NCBI RefSeq assembly: GCF_016482785.1
Contig: NZ_JAEMXM010000003.1
Coordinates: 124,001 to 188,000, forward strand
DNA: 64,000 nt
Direction of reading: 5' to 3'
Source: Paenibacillus alkalitolerans
Lineage (GTDB): Bacteria; Bacillota; Bacilli; Paenibacillales; YIM-B00363
Made by a program: the position numbers and the translations under genes. The notes beneath the pieces are model-generated. The model saw only the letters and a list, made by a program, of their open reading frames with translations, ran no database searches and was not told the origin of the DNA. Below, piece by piece: positions 1 to 8,571 of the stretch. Numbering within the stretch: the stretch's first letter is position 1; each line of letters begins with the position of its first letter.

Positions 1-204
1 GCGATTGAAAAGCTAAATCGTGAAAATGATGCGGACCAACGGAATGAATTGACTAAGCAAGCCGCTGCGATCGTGGACAAGGAAGTGCCGCACAGCTATG
101 CCGTGTTTCCGAATCTGATCACCGGTGTCAATGAGCGGATCGTGAACTGGAAGCTCGGCAGGGAAGAATATTACATTCTGAATCACACCATGGATGTGAA
201 GTGA
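1..204 (+). CDS. ABC transporter solute-binding protein, family 5 (C-terminal end only)
   Basis: Only the last 67 codons lie in the window, ending at TGA 202-204. The tail reads as the closing part of a peptide/nickel-type binding protein (SBP_bac_5), with VPHSYAVFPNLITGVNERI followed by a conserved W. It would be a membrane-tethered extracellular receptor that delivers substrate to the two permeases that follow. The stop codon is one base from the next start, so the genes are co-transcribed and probably translationally coupled. Substrate (dipeptide, oligopeptide, nickel or other) cannot be told from this fragment; assignment rests mainly on the neighbours. Confidence 0.75.
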   Translation, partial: AIEKLNRENDADQRNELTKQAAAIVDKEVPHSYAVFPNLITGVNERIVNWKLGREEYYILNHTMDVK

Positions 205-205
205 T

Positions 206-1225
206 TTGTTTGAGTTGATTCGCGGAAGACTGACCCAATTGATCGTGGTCCTATTCGTGCTGTCGCTTGTCACGTTCACGCTGATGAAGCTGGCTCCCGG
301 CGACCCGGTGAGGGCGATCCTCAAGCCGGACGAATTTGTGGTGACCGAATCGGCCGAAGAAGAGCTCCGCAAGGAGCTCGGACTGGATCAGCCTTTTCTT
401 GTTCAATACGGCCAATGGCTGTCAAAGGTGATCCGGCTTGATCTGGGGACATCCTATCTGACCGGCAAGCCGGTATCGGAGTTGATCGCGAGCCGCTTGC
501 CGGTCACTCTGCAGCTGGCGGCCGGGGCGTTGGCAGTCATTCTGCTGATCGCTTTTCCTCTTGGTGTGCTAGCAGCCCGGTACGCCGGAGGATGGCCGGA
601 TCATATCAGCCGCTTGCTCGCGCTGGCGGGCGCTTCCGTGCCGAGCTTCTGGCTCGGTCTGCTGCTGATATACTTCTTCGCATATAAACTTAAATGGTTG
701 CCTTCGATGGGCTTCGGAACGGTACCGCAGATGATTTTGCCTTCTTTTGCGCTTGGCTTCGCCTTTGCCGCCATGTACGCGAGAATTTTGCGGGCGGGGT
801 TATTGGAAAGCATATCCCAGGATTACGTTCTTGCCGCAAGGGCAAGAGGCGTACCGGAGTGGCGCATCGTAACGCTGCATGCGACCCGGGCGGCTTTGCT
901 GCCGGTGATCACCTTAATCGGTCTTAATATCGGAACGATGCTGGGCGGGGCCGTCGTCATCGAGGTTATATTTTCTTGGCCCGGACTTGGAAGCATGGTG
1001 ATGAGCGCGATCCTGGGACGGGATTATCCCGTCATTCAAGGTTTTGTTCTTTTTACGGGGGTTGTTGTAGCCCTCGTTAATTTGGCGGTGGACCTGTCCT
1101 ATCGTGTCATCGATCCACGCATCCGCTACGTAACGAGGCAACCGAAGGTTGTCCGCGAAGGTAACACCGAAGCAACGAGGCAACCGAAGGTTGTCCGCGA
1201 AGGTGCAAAGGAGGGGATGCTGTGA
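206..1225 (+). CDS. ABC transporter permease, DppB/NikB type
   Basis: A 339-residue integral membrane protein with the family's opening signal-like helix (residues about 8-28), five to six transmembrane segments and the EAA-like loop around residues 205-222 (SQDYVLAARARGVPEWRI), which contacts the ATPase subunits. It forms the channel of a peptide/nickel importer with the next gene. The start is TTG at 206, directly after the binding-protein stop. The C-terminus is odd: after the family's usual end (VIDPRIRYV) it carries two 14-residue repeats (TRQPKVVREGNTEA, then TRQPKVVREGAKEG) encoded by a 42-bp tandem DNA repeat, so a mobile hairpin repeat appears to have been absorbed into the reading frame. 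Confidence 0.9.
   Translation: MFELIRGRLTQLIVVLFVLSLVTFTLMKLAPGDPVRAILKPDEFVVTESAEEELRKELGLDQPFLVQYGQWLSKVIRLDLGTSYLTGKPVSELIASRLPVTLQLAAGALAVILLIAFPLGVLAARYAGGWPDHISRLLALAGASVPSFWLGLLLIYFFAYKLKWLPSMGFGTVPQMILPSFALGFAFAAMYARILRAGLLESISQDYVLAARARGVPEWRIVTLHATRAALLPVITLIGLNIGTMLGGAVVIEVIFSWPGLGSMVMSAILGRDYPVIQGFVLFTGVVVALVNLAVDLSYRVIDPRIRYVTRQPKVVREGNTEATRQPKVVREGAKEGML
1132..1204 (+). repeat. Two tandem 42-bp units of the GGCAACC hairpin repeat
   Basis: A 31-bp core (1132-1162) is repeated exactly at 1174-1204. Each core contains GGCAACC-GAA-GGTTGTC (1137-1153 and 1179-1195), a 7-bp stem with one G-U pair in RNA. The same motif occurs at 13654-13714 and 61638-61654, each time just upstream of a ribosome binding site. 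Here the period is 42 bp, a multiple of three, so the permease frame stays open through it. Confidence 0.9.
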
Positions 1226-2040
1226 GCACTGTCATTCGCCAACCTCTTGCGCTGACGGGCGCCGTTGTGTTGGCCGTCATCCTTGTTCTGAGCTTGTTAG
1301 GGCCCCTGATTGTGCAGAACGATCCGTTTGCGGTGAACATGGCCGAACGTCTGCAGCCGCCTAGCATGGAATATCCGTTGGGCACGGATTCCATGGGACG
1401 ATGTATTTTTTCGCGGCTTGCGGTCGGCGCTCAACATACGTTGGGAATTACCGCTCTGGTTGTCGGAATGATTATGCTCATCGGCATTCCGGCCGGGCTC
1501 GTGTCCGGTTACGCGGGAGGCCGGTTGGATGCGCTGCTGATGCGGGTGAACGACGGAATTACGTCGTTGCCGGAATACATTTTGGCCATTGCCGTCGCGG
1601 GGTTTCTGGGTCCCAGCCTCACAAATTTGACGATTGCGATCGTTCTCGTGAAATGGACCGGGTACGCCCGAATCGTAAGAGGCATCGTCCTGTCCGAGCG
1701 GGAAAAGGAGTACGTGCTCGCAGCTCGCGTTGGCGGCTGCAGCGCTTGGAAAATATTGTTCCGCCATTTAACCCCCCAGGTTATTGCGCCGGTGCTGGTC
1801 TTGGCGGCGCTTGACGTGGGTAAGGTGATTCTCACGATATCGTCGCTGTCCTATCTCGGATTGGGAGCCCAACCCCCGAATCCGGAGTGGGGAGCGATGC
1901 TGAATGACGGAAGGGCGTATTTTCAATCCGAGCCGCAGCTGATGCTTATTCCGGGAACGGCAATTTTGTTGGTGGTCATGGCGTGCAACCTGATTGCCGA
2001 CGGGCTCCGGGACACACTGGATGTAAGGAACACGTATTAA
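1222..2040 (+). CDS. ABC transporter permease, DppC/NikC type
   Basis: A 272-residue partner permease. An N-terminal helix (about 8-30) is followed by the DppC/OppC signature HPLGTDSMG-like stretch (here YPLGTDSMGRCIFSR, about residues 51-65) and the EAA loop YVLAARVGGCSAWKIL. It heterodimerises with the upstream permease in the membrane. The GTG start at 1222 overlaps the previous stop (GTGA) and is preceded by AAGGAGGGG at 1208-1216, so translation is coupled. The gene ends 29 bp before the first ATPase gene. Length is usual for the family, slightly short at the N-terminus. Confidence 0.9.
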   Translation: MSTVIRQPLALTGAVVLAVILVLSLLGPLIVQNDPFAVNMAERLQPPSMEYPLGTDSMGRCIFSRLAVGAQHTLGITALVVGMIMLIGIPAGLVSGYAGGRLDALLMRVNDGITSLPEYILAIAVAGFLGPSLTNLTIAIVLVKWTGYARIVRGIVLSEREKEYVLAARVGGCSAWKILFRHLTPQVIAPVLVLAALDVGKVILTISSLSYLGLGAQPPNPEWGAMLNDGRAYFQSEPQLMLIPGTAILLVVMACNLIADGLRDTLDVRNTY

Positions 2041-2069
2041 AAACGGTCGATCGAAAGAGGTGAAGAATC

Positions 2070-3101
2070 ATGTCCGCCAGCCCTGTGCTTGACATTCGGA
2101 ACGTCAGCATTGCCGCAATAGATTCCAAGGGTGTCGCGACGAAAATGATTGTGCGGGGGCTCGATCTTACTTTACATGCCGGAGAGATGTTGGCTCTTGT
2201 CGGTGAAAGCGGGAGCGGGAAAAGCGTATCCGCGTCTGCGGTTCTAGGGCTGCTGCCGAAGGAGTTGAAAATTACCGAGGGGAGCATATCGTTCAACGGC
2301 GTTCCTGTTTCGTCGATGGCAGAGAAGGAAAGAAGGGCTCTCCGCGGGAAGCGGATCGGATATATTTTCCAAAATTATCAAGGCAGCTTCACACCTTTCA
2401 TGACGGTGGGAAAACAGATGGTCGAAGTGATCCGTGCTCACGAACGGTTAAGTATGAAACAGGCGAAAGAGACGGCGCTTGCATGGCTGCATAAGGTAAA
2501 GCTGCCGGCGGACCGCGCTTTCCGAAGCTATCCGTTCCAGCTAAGCGGAGGACAACTGCAAAGAGCCTCGTTAGCCGCGGCATTGATGCTCAAACCGTCA
2601 TTGATCATCGCGGATGAACCGACGACGGCGCTGGATGTTTTAACAGGCGAGCAGGTACTCGACTTGTTAAGCGAGCTTCGGAAAGAAGCGGGCTGCGCCG
2701 TCCTGTTGATCTCCCACGACCTTGCTCACGTGTTCAAGCGGACGGACCGCATGGCGGTCATGTACGGCGGGAGTGTGATCGAGTCCGGATCAACGGAGAA
2801 AATAAGCCGCGATCCCCAGCACCCGTACACTCAACTCCTTCTCCAAGCCAGACCTCCGCTCTCGGGACCGTTGACTGAAAGGCTGGAGGTCATTCCCGGG
2901 GAGCCGGGCTTGGTGTGTCTCCAGGGGTGCCCGTTCTCGTTGAGATGTCCTTATGCTTCCGAGCATTGTTCGCACACGCCCGCGATGGCGAACTTAAACG
3001 ATGATCATGCCGTTGCCTGCCACGAACGGCCCGCGAAAGGAGAACCGCATGTTGAATACGCTTCTTCAGGTGAACCGGTTAAGCAAGTCGTATACAGCTG
3101 A
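2070..3101 (+). CDS. ABC transporter ATP-binding protein, DppD/OppD type
   Basis: A 343-residue ATPase. Walker A is GESGSGKS (about residues 48-55), the ABC signature LSGGQLQRA sits near residue 158, and Walker B with catalytic Glu is LIIADEPTTALD. The C-terminal oligopeptide-transporter extension has the expected cysteine cluster (CLQGCPFSLRCPYASEHC). It energises import with the next ATPase. The start ATG 2070 has AAAGAGGTG about 8 bases upstream. Its 3' end overlaps the start of the second ATPase by 53 bp, which fits a tight transporter operon. Confidence 0.92.
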   Translation: MSASPVLDIRNVSIAAIDSKGVATKMIVRGLDLTLHAGEMLALVGESGSGKSVSASAVLGLLPKELKITEGSISFNGVPVSSMAEKERRALRGKRIGYIFQNYQGSFTPFMTVGKQMVEVIRAHERLSMKQAKETALAWLHKVKLPADRAFRSYPFQLSGGQLQRASLAAALMLKPSLIIADEPTTALDVLTGEQVLDLLSELRKEAGCAVLLISHDLAHVFKRTDRMAVMYGGSVIESGSTEKISRDPQHPYTQLLLQARPPLSGPLTERLEVIPGEPGLVCLQGCPFSLRCPYASEHCSHTPAMANLNDDHAVACHERPAKGEPHVEYASSGEPVKQVVYS

Positions 3102-3825
3102 TGTTAAAGCTTTGACGGACGTTTCGTTCACCGTGGAGAGAGGCGAGTGCCTCGGTATCGTGGGAGAAAGCGGCAGCGGCAAGAGTACTTTGGCGAAGCT
3201 CATTCTCGGGTTGGAGAAGCCGGATGCAGGGGAGATCTTCTTGAACGGCCGGCCCTTTCACCGATTGAAGGGGCGGGAGTTAAGAAGGGCTCGGAAACAA
3301 GTTCAGGTTGTGTTTCAGGACCCGGGCGCTTCGCTCAATCCGAAGCTGCCGATATGGAAGTCGGTCGTCGAACCGCTGGAAAATTATCCGGAAGTCAGGC
3401 CGCCGTTTCTAGGAGAATCCGTGCGTTCAAAGAGAGACATGGCCGCCATCCTTCTTAATCAAGTGGGACTGGACAAGGAACTGTCGGATCGATATCCTCA
3501 CCAGCTTAGCGGGGGACAGAAGCAGCGGGTTGCAATCGCCAGAGGCATTAGTCTGCACCCGGACTTGCTCTTGTGCGACGAACCGACCTCTAGTCTGGAT
3601 GTGTCCGTTCAGGCGCAAATCTTAAACTTGTTGAAGGAATTAAAGGAAAAGTACCGCCTGTCGTATCTGTTTATTTCACACGATATCGCTTCCGTCCGGT
3701 TTTTGTGCGATAGAATTGCCGTATTGCAGAAAGGGCGTCTCGTGGATTTATTCGGCACCGATGAACTGTTCTCGGATGAACGGCATGCGTACACCCGGGA
3801 ATTGGCGGTGTCGGCAGCTTTATGA
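3049..3825 (+). CDS. ABC transporter ATP-binding protein, DppF/OppF type
   Basis: A 258-residue ATPase with Walker [10 protein letters not shown], signature [14 protein letters not shown] and Walker [13 protein letters not shown], and DppF-like HAYTREL near the end. Two upstream in-frame ATGs exist from 3001, but ATG 3049 is preceded by AAAGGAG (3036-3042) at good spacing and gives the normal family N-terminus ([15 protein letters not shown]). The protein is shorter than typical OppF (about 310-330) because it lacks the C-terminal oligopeptide extension. Last gene of the importer operon. Confidence 0.9.
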   Translation: MLNTLLQVNRLSKSYTADVKALTDVSFTVERGECLGIVGESGSGKSTLAKLILGLEKPDAGEIFLNGRPFHRLKGRELRRARKQVQVVFQDPGASLNPKLPIWKSVVEPLENYPEVRPPFLGESVRSKRDMAAILLNQVGLDKELSDRYPHQLSGGQKQRVAIARGISLHPDLLLCDEPTSSLDVSVQAQILNLLKELKEKYRLSYLFISHDIASVRFLCDRIAVLQKGRLVDLFGTDELFSDERHAYTRELAVSAAL

Positions 3826-4050
3826 GGACGGGATAAACAGGTTCTCCCAGTTCGCCGTGAGGAGAGAAGCGGGCTCCGCTTCTCCGGATACCGGCTGCTT
3901 CGTCCGGCGGATAGCTTCATAGCCGGCTTGCCATAAACCTGATGGTCCGCTGCGCCAAGCCGAATATGCATCGTGCAGCTCCGCCCCGCGCATATCCGAC
4001 TCGAAGAACGGCCGAAGCGCTCGCAGCGTATTGTTAACCTCTATTTTCAT
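3820..4050 (-). CDS. Uncharacterised small protein
   Basis: A 76-residue open frame facing the ABC operon and overlapping its stop codon by 6 bp. It begins MKIEVNNTLRALRPFF and ends WENLFIPSS; the upstream bases GAGGGATGAAGAGAA offer only a loose ribosome binding site. No domain is recognised. It could be a real small gene, a C-terminal remnant, or chance. Confidence 0.3.
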   Translation of the reverse strand: MKIEVNNTLRALRPFFESDMRGAELHDAYSAWRSGPSGLWQAGYEAIRRTKQPVSGEAEPASLLTANWENLFIPSS

Positions 4051-4129
4051 TTCTCTTCATCCCTCGATCTTTCAACCTTTTCCATTTTCCAAGTATAAAC
4101 AATAACGAAGCGTGAGAGTCAAGCAGCGG

Positions 4130-4345
4130 ACCGATTCCTATATTTGCGGTCTGCAACGGCAAATGCTGCCGTTGGAGAACGAGTTCGGATATTCGTTGAA
4201 ATGCAGCGGAAAAAATTACCTCTCCATTCGGCGGATCGTGCGTAAACCGCGGTTGGGCAGTTGTACAGGGGTAAAAGTTGCCGCTAGAGAGCAGTGAGAA
4301 TTACTTTGTCTGTTGTAGCGGTAAAAATTACCGCGCGTAACGGAG
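4130..4345. repeat. Cluster of intergenic hairpins (GCGG-TAAA type)
   Basis: The gene-poor gap 4051-4505 contains a cluster of short inverted repeats: CAACGGCA/TGCCGTTG at 4154-4174 (8-bp stem), GCGGTAA/TTACCGC at 4318-4334 (7-bp stem) and related degenerate copies (GCAGCGGAAAAAATTACC near 4202, GGGGTAAAAGTTGCCGCT near 4268). The copies resemble one another, so this is a decayed array of one hairpin family rather than a single terminator. No promoter-like or coding signal was seen besides. Confidence 0.6.
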
Positions 4346-4505
4346 GGGATAACCGGAGGAGGCGGAATGCCGGAATGTCTAAAGGACTGGCCCGTCTGCC
4401 AGGGATGGGCGGCCAGGCACGGCAATAAGGGAGGCATTTCATTCCAAGGCAATCATTTGTTACACTGGTGAATGAAAATATGATGAGAGAGAAGATGGTG
4501 GAGAG

Positions 4506-5279
4506 ATGACGGGAAAGCTCATTTTTTTCGATATTGACGGCACGCTGCTCGACCATGACAAGAAGCTGCCCGACTCCACGAAACAGGCCGTCCGGCAGCT
4601 GAAGGCGGCGGGACATGAGCCTGTCATCGCGACCGGCAGGGGACCGTTCATGTTCAAGGACATCCGGGAGGAACTCGGAATCGAGTCGTTCGTCAGCTAC
4701 AACGGCCAATATGTGGAGTGGAAAAGCAAACCGCTGTTGAAGAACCCGATCAAAACCGAATTGCTGCAGCAGTTGACCGATTACGCCGTGAAGAATGAAC
4801 ATCCGCTTGTTTATATGGATCTTGAAACAATGAAAACCAACGCGGAATATCACGTCCACATCGAAGAGAGCATCGCAACGCTCAAGGAGCCTTATCCGGA
4901 TCATGACCCGGAATATTTCCGGAACAGGGACATCTATCAAACGCTGGTGTTCTGCACGGAAGACGAAGAGCCGCCGTACCGGAATCGGTTTCCGGATTTG
5001 GATTTCATCCGTTGGCACCGGTTTTCGATGGACGTGCTGCCGTCCGGAGGTTCGAAGGCGAAGGGCATTGAAGCGATGATCGGCATGCTGGGCGTCGGGA
5101 AGGAAGACGTCTACGCGTTCGGCGATTATTTGAACGACATCGAAATGCTCCGATACGTCGGCACCGGCGTGGCAATGGGAAATGCGCCGGATATTGTGAA
5201 AAAAGCGGCCAAGCATGTTACAAAAGACGTCGGAGAAGACGGTATTATGCACGGTTTGCGCATGCTCGGGTTGTTGTGA
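4506..5279 (+). CDS. HAD-superfamily hydrolase, Cof type
   Basis: A 257-residue Cof-like (subfamily IIB) phosphatase. Motif I is FFDIDGTLLD (Asp nucleophile and acid/base at residues 8 and 10), motif II is the T of VIATGRG, and the metal-binding motif is FGDYLNDIEML near residue 205; the C2 cap lies between. Members dephosphorylate sugar phosphates, pyridoxal phosphate or flavin intermediates; the substrate here is unknown. Start ATG 4506 follows GGTGGAGAG. It stands alone, converging with the ATP-grasp gene, so context gives no function. Confidence 0.9.
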   Translation: MTGKLIFFDIDGTLLDHDKKLPDSTKQAVRQLKAAGHEPVIATGRGPFMFKDIREELGIESFVSYNGQYVEWKSKPLLKNPIKTELLQQLTDYAVKNEHPLVYMDLETMKTNAEYHVHIEESIATLKEPYPDHDPEYFRNRDIYQTLVFCTEDEEPPYRNRFPDLDFIRWHRFSMDVLPSGGSKAKGIEAMIGMLGVGKEDVYAFGDYLNDIEMLRYVGTGVAMGNAPDIVKKAAKHVTKDVGEDGIMHGLRMLGLL

Positions 5280-5303
5280 TAAAACCCGCATCCAACCCTT
5301 GAT

Positions 5304-6215
5304 TCAATCGCTGGGAAGAGAGGGAGCTTTCCTCGCTTTCATGCAGGCGAGATTGTACACGCGGCCGTAGGCGCGGGCGTATTTCTTGATTTTACCGATG
5401 ACGGCCGGGTCTGGAAGCTTGGTAAAAGGGCACGGATCCGGCCGGGTGTTCACCTCCAATATCCACGGACGCAAACAGCCGTCTACGGCGATATCCAATC
5501 CGAGCTCATTCATGGCCGGGTAGAACCGGCTGAACTGATAAGCAGCGAATACAGCGATCTTCTTCATCTCCTCTGTCAGAAGTCCGGCTATTTGTTTGCC
5601 CGCCGCTTCTTCGAGCAGCGCACCCGCCGGATAAATCGTTCCCCCTTGACTTCCGTTCGTCACAACTTTATTCGGATGCGCGAGCCTCGCAGCCGTACCC
5701 GTGCATTCCCAACTCCCACTAGGATTTCTCTGCACCATCACCCTGAAATCGAACGGCCGCTCCTTATGTCTAAGCATATCAATGCCTCTTTGTACGAGGT
5801 AACGCTTCGCATCGATCCGGCGCCGGATCGATGCGTACATCTGCCGAAACGTATCAAAGGTATATGTCCGAAGACCGCTCTGATAACGGTACGAACCTCC
5901 GATGTTGTCGATCCGCATGACCCCGATGCCGAGCGAGCCTGTGACCGGTTTAATATAAACCATGCCGTACCGGTGCAGCATCTGCGACAGCCGGCCGCTG
6001 GTCAGTACGTCCGTCTGGGGAACATATCGGATTAATGCGGCGCTGCGCGACAATATTTTTGTTTTGCGCAGCTTGCTGGATATCACTTTCCTCCTGCTTC
6101 GGTTCATTCGACATTCCCTCCATCCGATCAAGCGCTTTGCTAGCAGTTTACGAAAGCGGGCATCCGCCGGTGAATGCAGTTTCATGCTATTTTTAGCAAG
6201 CATACGAACCGACAT
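5304..6215 (-). CDS. YheC/YheD-like ATP-grasp protein (spore coat associated)
   Basis: A 303-residue protein of the YheC/YheD family of endospore coat-associated ATP-grasp proteins. The grasp fold is seen in YIKPVTGSLGIGVMRI (about residues 88-103, ATP-binding lysine and glycine loop) and in LEVNTRPDPCPF near the C-terminus (Mg-binding Glu-x-Asn). The basic N-terminal 80 residues are rich in Arg and Ser. ATP-grasp enzymes join a carboxylate to an amine or thiol; no substrate is known for this family. It is divergent from the adenylate-forming gene, with 47 bp between starts; no clear ribosome binding site was found for the ATG at 6215, so the start is uncertain. Confidence 0.8.
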   Translation of the reverse strand: MSVRMLAKNSMKLHSPADARFRKLLAKRLIGWRECRMNRSRRKVISSKLRKTKILSRSAALIRYVPQTDVLTSGRLSQMLHRYGMVYIKPVTGSLGIGVMRIDNIGGSYRYQSGLRTYTFDTFRQMYASIRRRIDAKRYLVQRGIDMLRHKERPFDFRVMVQRNPSGSWECTGTAARLAHPNKVVTNGSQGGTIYPAGALLEEAAGKQIAGLLTEEMKKIAVFAAYQFSRFYPAMNELGLDIAVDGCLRPWILEVNTRPDPCPFTKLPDPAVIGKIKKYARAYGRVYNLACMKARKAPSLPSD

Positions 6216-6262
6216 GGGCTCAATATCATATGGTATCGCAACGACATTACGGAGGATATCGT

Positions 6263-7495
6263 ATGCTGATCAATAACGAGCTGTCGGATCAAATTCGCAG
6301 AACGGCTAATATTTTTAATTGGTATGCCGAAATGATCGAGCCGTTGCGTAACGGTGTTGAGCGGGGACTGCCTCTCGAGCTGGAACAGCTTCCGCTGATG
6401 ACGTCCAGGCTCTTGGAGAAGCATTACTATTCGGGGGATGATCCGTTGGGACCGCGTGCCGGCTTGAGCCGCTACCGGACGTCAGGCACGAGCGCCAACC
6501 GGAGAAAAAGCATTTATTATTCGAAGCAAGACGAAGAACGGTATATACGGATTAAAACGGAAGTTTTCGCTGACATTCTAAGAGGCTTCCAAGCACGCAA
6601 GGCGATGGCGGATATGGGAACCGGGCATGCGGCGGCGACCGCCGAAACCGTATTTCGCACGCTTGGGTTGGAAGTGGAGACGGTTTCATACACGCTGCCG
6701 ATCGAACGCCATCTGGAACGGTTAGCCGCATTCCGCCCGGATGTTCTATATACAATGCCTTCCATTCTTGACCGCATTCTTATGGCGTCCCCCGACCCGT
6801 CCGTTTACGGCATACGCAAGGTGATTTTGGTCGGCGAAGCCGCGTCGCTTTCTTGGCTGGGGCAGGCTGCGGAGCGATTGGGGCTTGCTCCCGGCGACAT
6901 CACGGATACGTACGGCTCCATTGAGGTCGGTACGATAGCCCGTTACGATCATGATCTGGGACGTTATCTCTTTACGGATGGTATCTTCGCGGAAGGGCTG
7001 ACGGCGCGGGAAGCGGGGGAGGATGAGGAGCATTTGGCAGAAGACGAGAGGGTGCTGGTCCTGACCTCGACCGTGAGAGACATGTTTCCGGTAATCCGTT
7101 TCGTCACATACGACGTCGTTCGCGATTTTCGCCCCGTCATCGTAAACGGGGAACCGAGACAGAGCTTCCGGAGCATCGTCAGAAGAATCGGCAGCGAGCT
7201 CAAACACGGTGAGAAAATCAGCATATACGACATTGAAAATGCGGTGTACCGGCATATACGCAATGCGAGCATAATGGTTAGTGCGGCGGACAATGCGTTG
7301 ACGGTGCAAATCTTCGGGGATTCGGCAACGGAGGAGGCGCTGCGCGCGATCCGATGCGACGTTGCGGACCGAATCCCGGAGATCGGGGTGATGATTCGCA
7401 ACGGCATGCTGCGGGATATTCGAGTCGTTGCATGCCCCTTCGACGATTCAGTGAACAGGAGTGCGGTCAAATTGAAAAAAATTTATCGCGAGTAA
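6263..7495 (+). CDS. Adenylate-forming enzyme, PaaK/CapK-like
   Basis: A 410-residue ANL-superfamily enzyme of the phenylacetate-CoA ligase/CapK group. The phosphate loop is YRTSGTSANRRKS (about residues 75-87), the adenine/aryl motif is TYGSIEVGTIARYD near 215, and RFVTYDVVRDF stands for the nucleotide-ribose Asp motif; a small C-terminal domain follows. It would activate a carboxylic acid as an acyl-adenylate. The longer frame starts at 6230, but GGAGG at 6251-6255 fits ATG 6263. Thirteen bases separate it from the SbnA-like gene, so the two form one operon and probably one pathway. The acid it activates is unknown; no carrier protein or condensation domain is nearby. Confidence 0.8.
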   Translation: MLINNELSDQIRRTANIFNWYAEMIEPLRNGVERGLPLELEQLPLMTSRLLEKHYYSGDDPLGPRAGLSRYRTSGTSANRRKSIYYSKQDEERYIRIKTEVFADILRGFQARKAMADMGTGHAAATAETVFRTLGLEVETVSYTLPIERHLERLAAFRPDVLYTMPSILDRILMASPDPSVYGIRKVILVGEAASLSWLGQAAERLGLAPGDITDTYGSIEVGTIARYDHDLGRYLFTDGIFAEGLTAREAGEDEEHLAEDERVLVLTSTVRDMFPVIRFVTYDVVRDFRPVIVNGEPRQSFRSIVRRIGSELKHGEKISIYDIENAVYRHIRNASIMVSAADNALTVQIFGDSATEEALRAIRCDVADRIPEIGVMIRNGMLRDIRVVACPFDDSVNRSAVKLKKIYRE

Positions 7496-7508
7496 AGGAG
7501 GTGTCTGT

Positions 7509-8459
7509 ATGAATGTGGAAGAGGGCATTTTCCGGGCGATCGGCGGTACCCCGCTAATTCCGCTTAGGAGGCTGTTCGCGGGGGAAGCCTTCGAGGTGTT
7601 CGGAAAGCTGGAGTTCATGAATCCGGGCGGAAGCATTAAAGACAGGCCGGCGCTGCATATGATTCGCGAGGCGATCGGCCGGGGCGATCTGCGCGGCAAT
7701 TCGGTCGTCGTCGAGTCGAGTTCGGGCAATCTCGGAATCAGCTTGGCGCAAATATGCAGATACTTGGGGCTAAGGTTCATCTGCGTCGTCGATCCGCGAA
7801 CGACCGAGCAGCATAAGGCGATCATTCGCAGCTTTGAAGGCGAGATCGAGCTGGTGACGGAACCGGACGCCGGCACGGGGGAATTTCTGCCGGCGCGCAT
7901 TCGTCGTGTCAATGAGCTTCTTCAGCGCATTCCAAACAGCTATTGGACGAATCAGTACGGCAACCCGGACAACTATCTGGCCCATTCCCGCACGACGATG
8001 CCGGAAATCGCCGGGGAGCTCGGCCGGATCGATTACCTGTTCTGCGGGGTCAGCTCGTGCGGCACGATTCGCGGCTGCAAGGAATATATTCGCAATGTCG
8101 GCGCATCAACAAAGATCGTGGCGGTAGACGCGGCCGGAAGCGTCATCTTCGGAGGCGAGAAGGGAACGAGACGGTTCCCGGGGTTGGGAGCGGGGATGGT
8201 GCCTGCGCAGTATCAACCGGATGTGGCGGATATGGTCGTGCATGTAAGCGATGAGGAATGCGTGGCCGGCTGCCGCGAGCTTGTCCGTTACGAGTCCATT
8301 CTGGCCGGCGCTTCTTCCGGCGGGGTGGTGGCGGCCATCCGCAAGATCGCCGGCTCGATTCCGAAAGGCAGCGTATGTGCCGCCATATTGCCCGACCGCG
8401 GGGAACGGTATTTGAACATGGTGTATGACGACAACTGGCTGCAAGCACATCTAATATAG
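7509..8459 (+). CDS. SbnA-like PLP-dependent N-(2-amino-2-carboxyethyl)-L-glutamate synthase
   Basis: A 316-residue fold-type II PLP enzyme of the cysteine synthase family. The PLP lysine is in NPGGSIKDRPA (about residue 43), the substrate loop is ESSSGNLGI, and the glycine-rich phosphate loop is read as VSSCGTIRG. The ending ILPDRGERYLNMVYDDNWL closely resembles SbnA of staphyloferrin B synthesis, which joins O-phosphoserine and glutamate on the way to L-2,3-diaminopropionate; ordinary cysteine synthases end differently. AAAGGAGGTG precedes ATG 7509. The usual partner SbnB (ornithine cyclodeaminase-like) is absent; instead an adenylate-forming enzyme is coupled to it. SbnA-like activity is inferred from sequence likeness, and the amino-acid acceptor may differ. 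Confidence 0.8.
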   Translation: MNVEEGIFRAIGGTPLIPLRRLFAGEAFEVFGKLEFMNPGGSIKDRPALHMIREAIGRGDLRGNSVVVESSSGNLGISLAQICRYLGLRFICVVDPRTTEQHKAIIRSFEGEIELVTEPDAGTGEFLPARIRRVNELLQRIPNSYWTNQYGNPDNYLAHSRTTMPEIAGELGRIDYLFCGVSSCGTIRGCKEYIRNVGASTKIVAVDAAGSVIFGGEKGTRRFPGLGAGMVPAQYQPDVADMVVHVSDEECVAGCRELVRYESILAGASSGGVVAAIRKIAGSIPKGSVCAAILPDRGERYLNMVYDDNWLQAHLI

Positions 8460-8571
8460 ATCGGGAAAGGCATCAAGTCCAGACAAGCCGCAGATATGAT
8501 AAAATATTAACGTAAGAAAATATTTATCTAGAGTAATAGAATTTCCGAAAATCGGAAAGGTTGAATACGCC

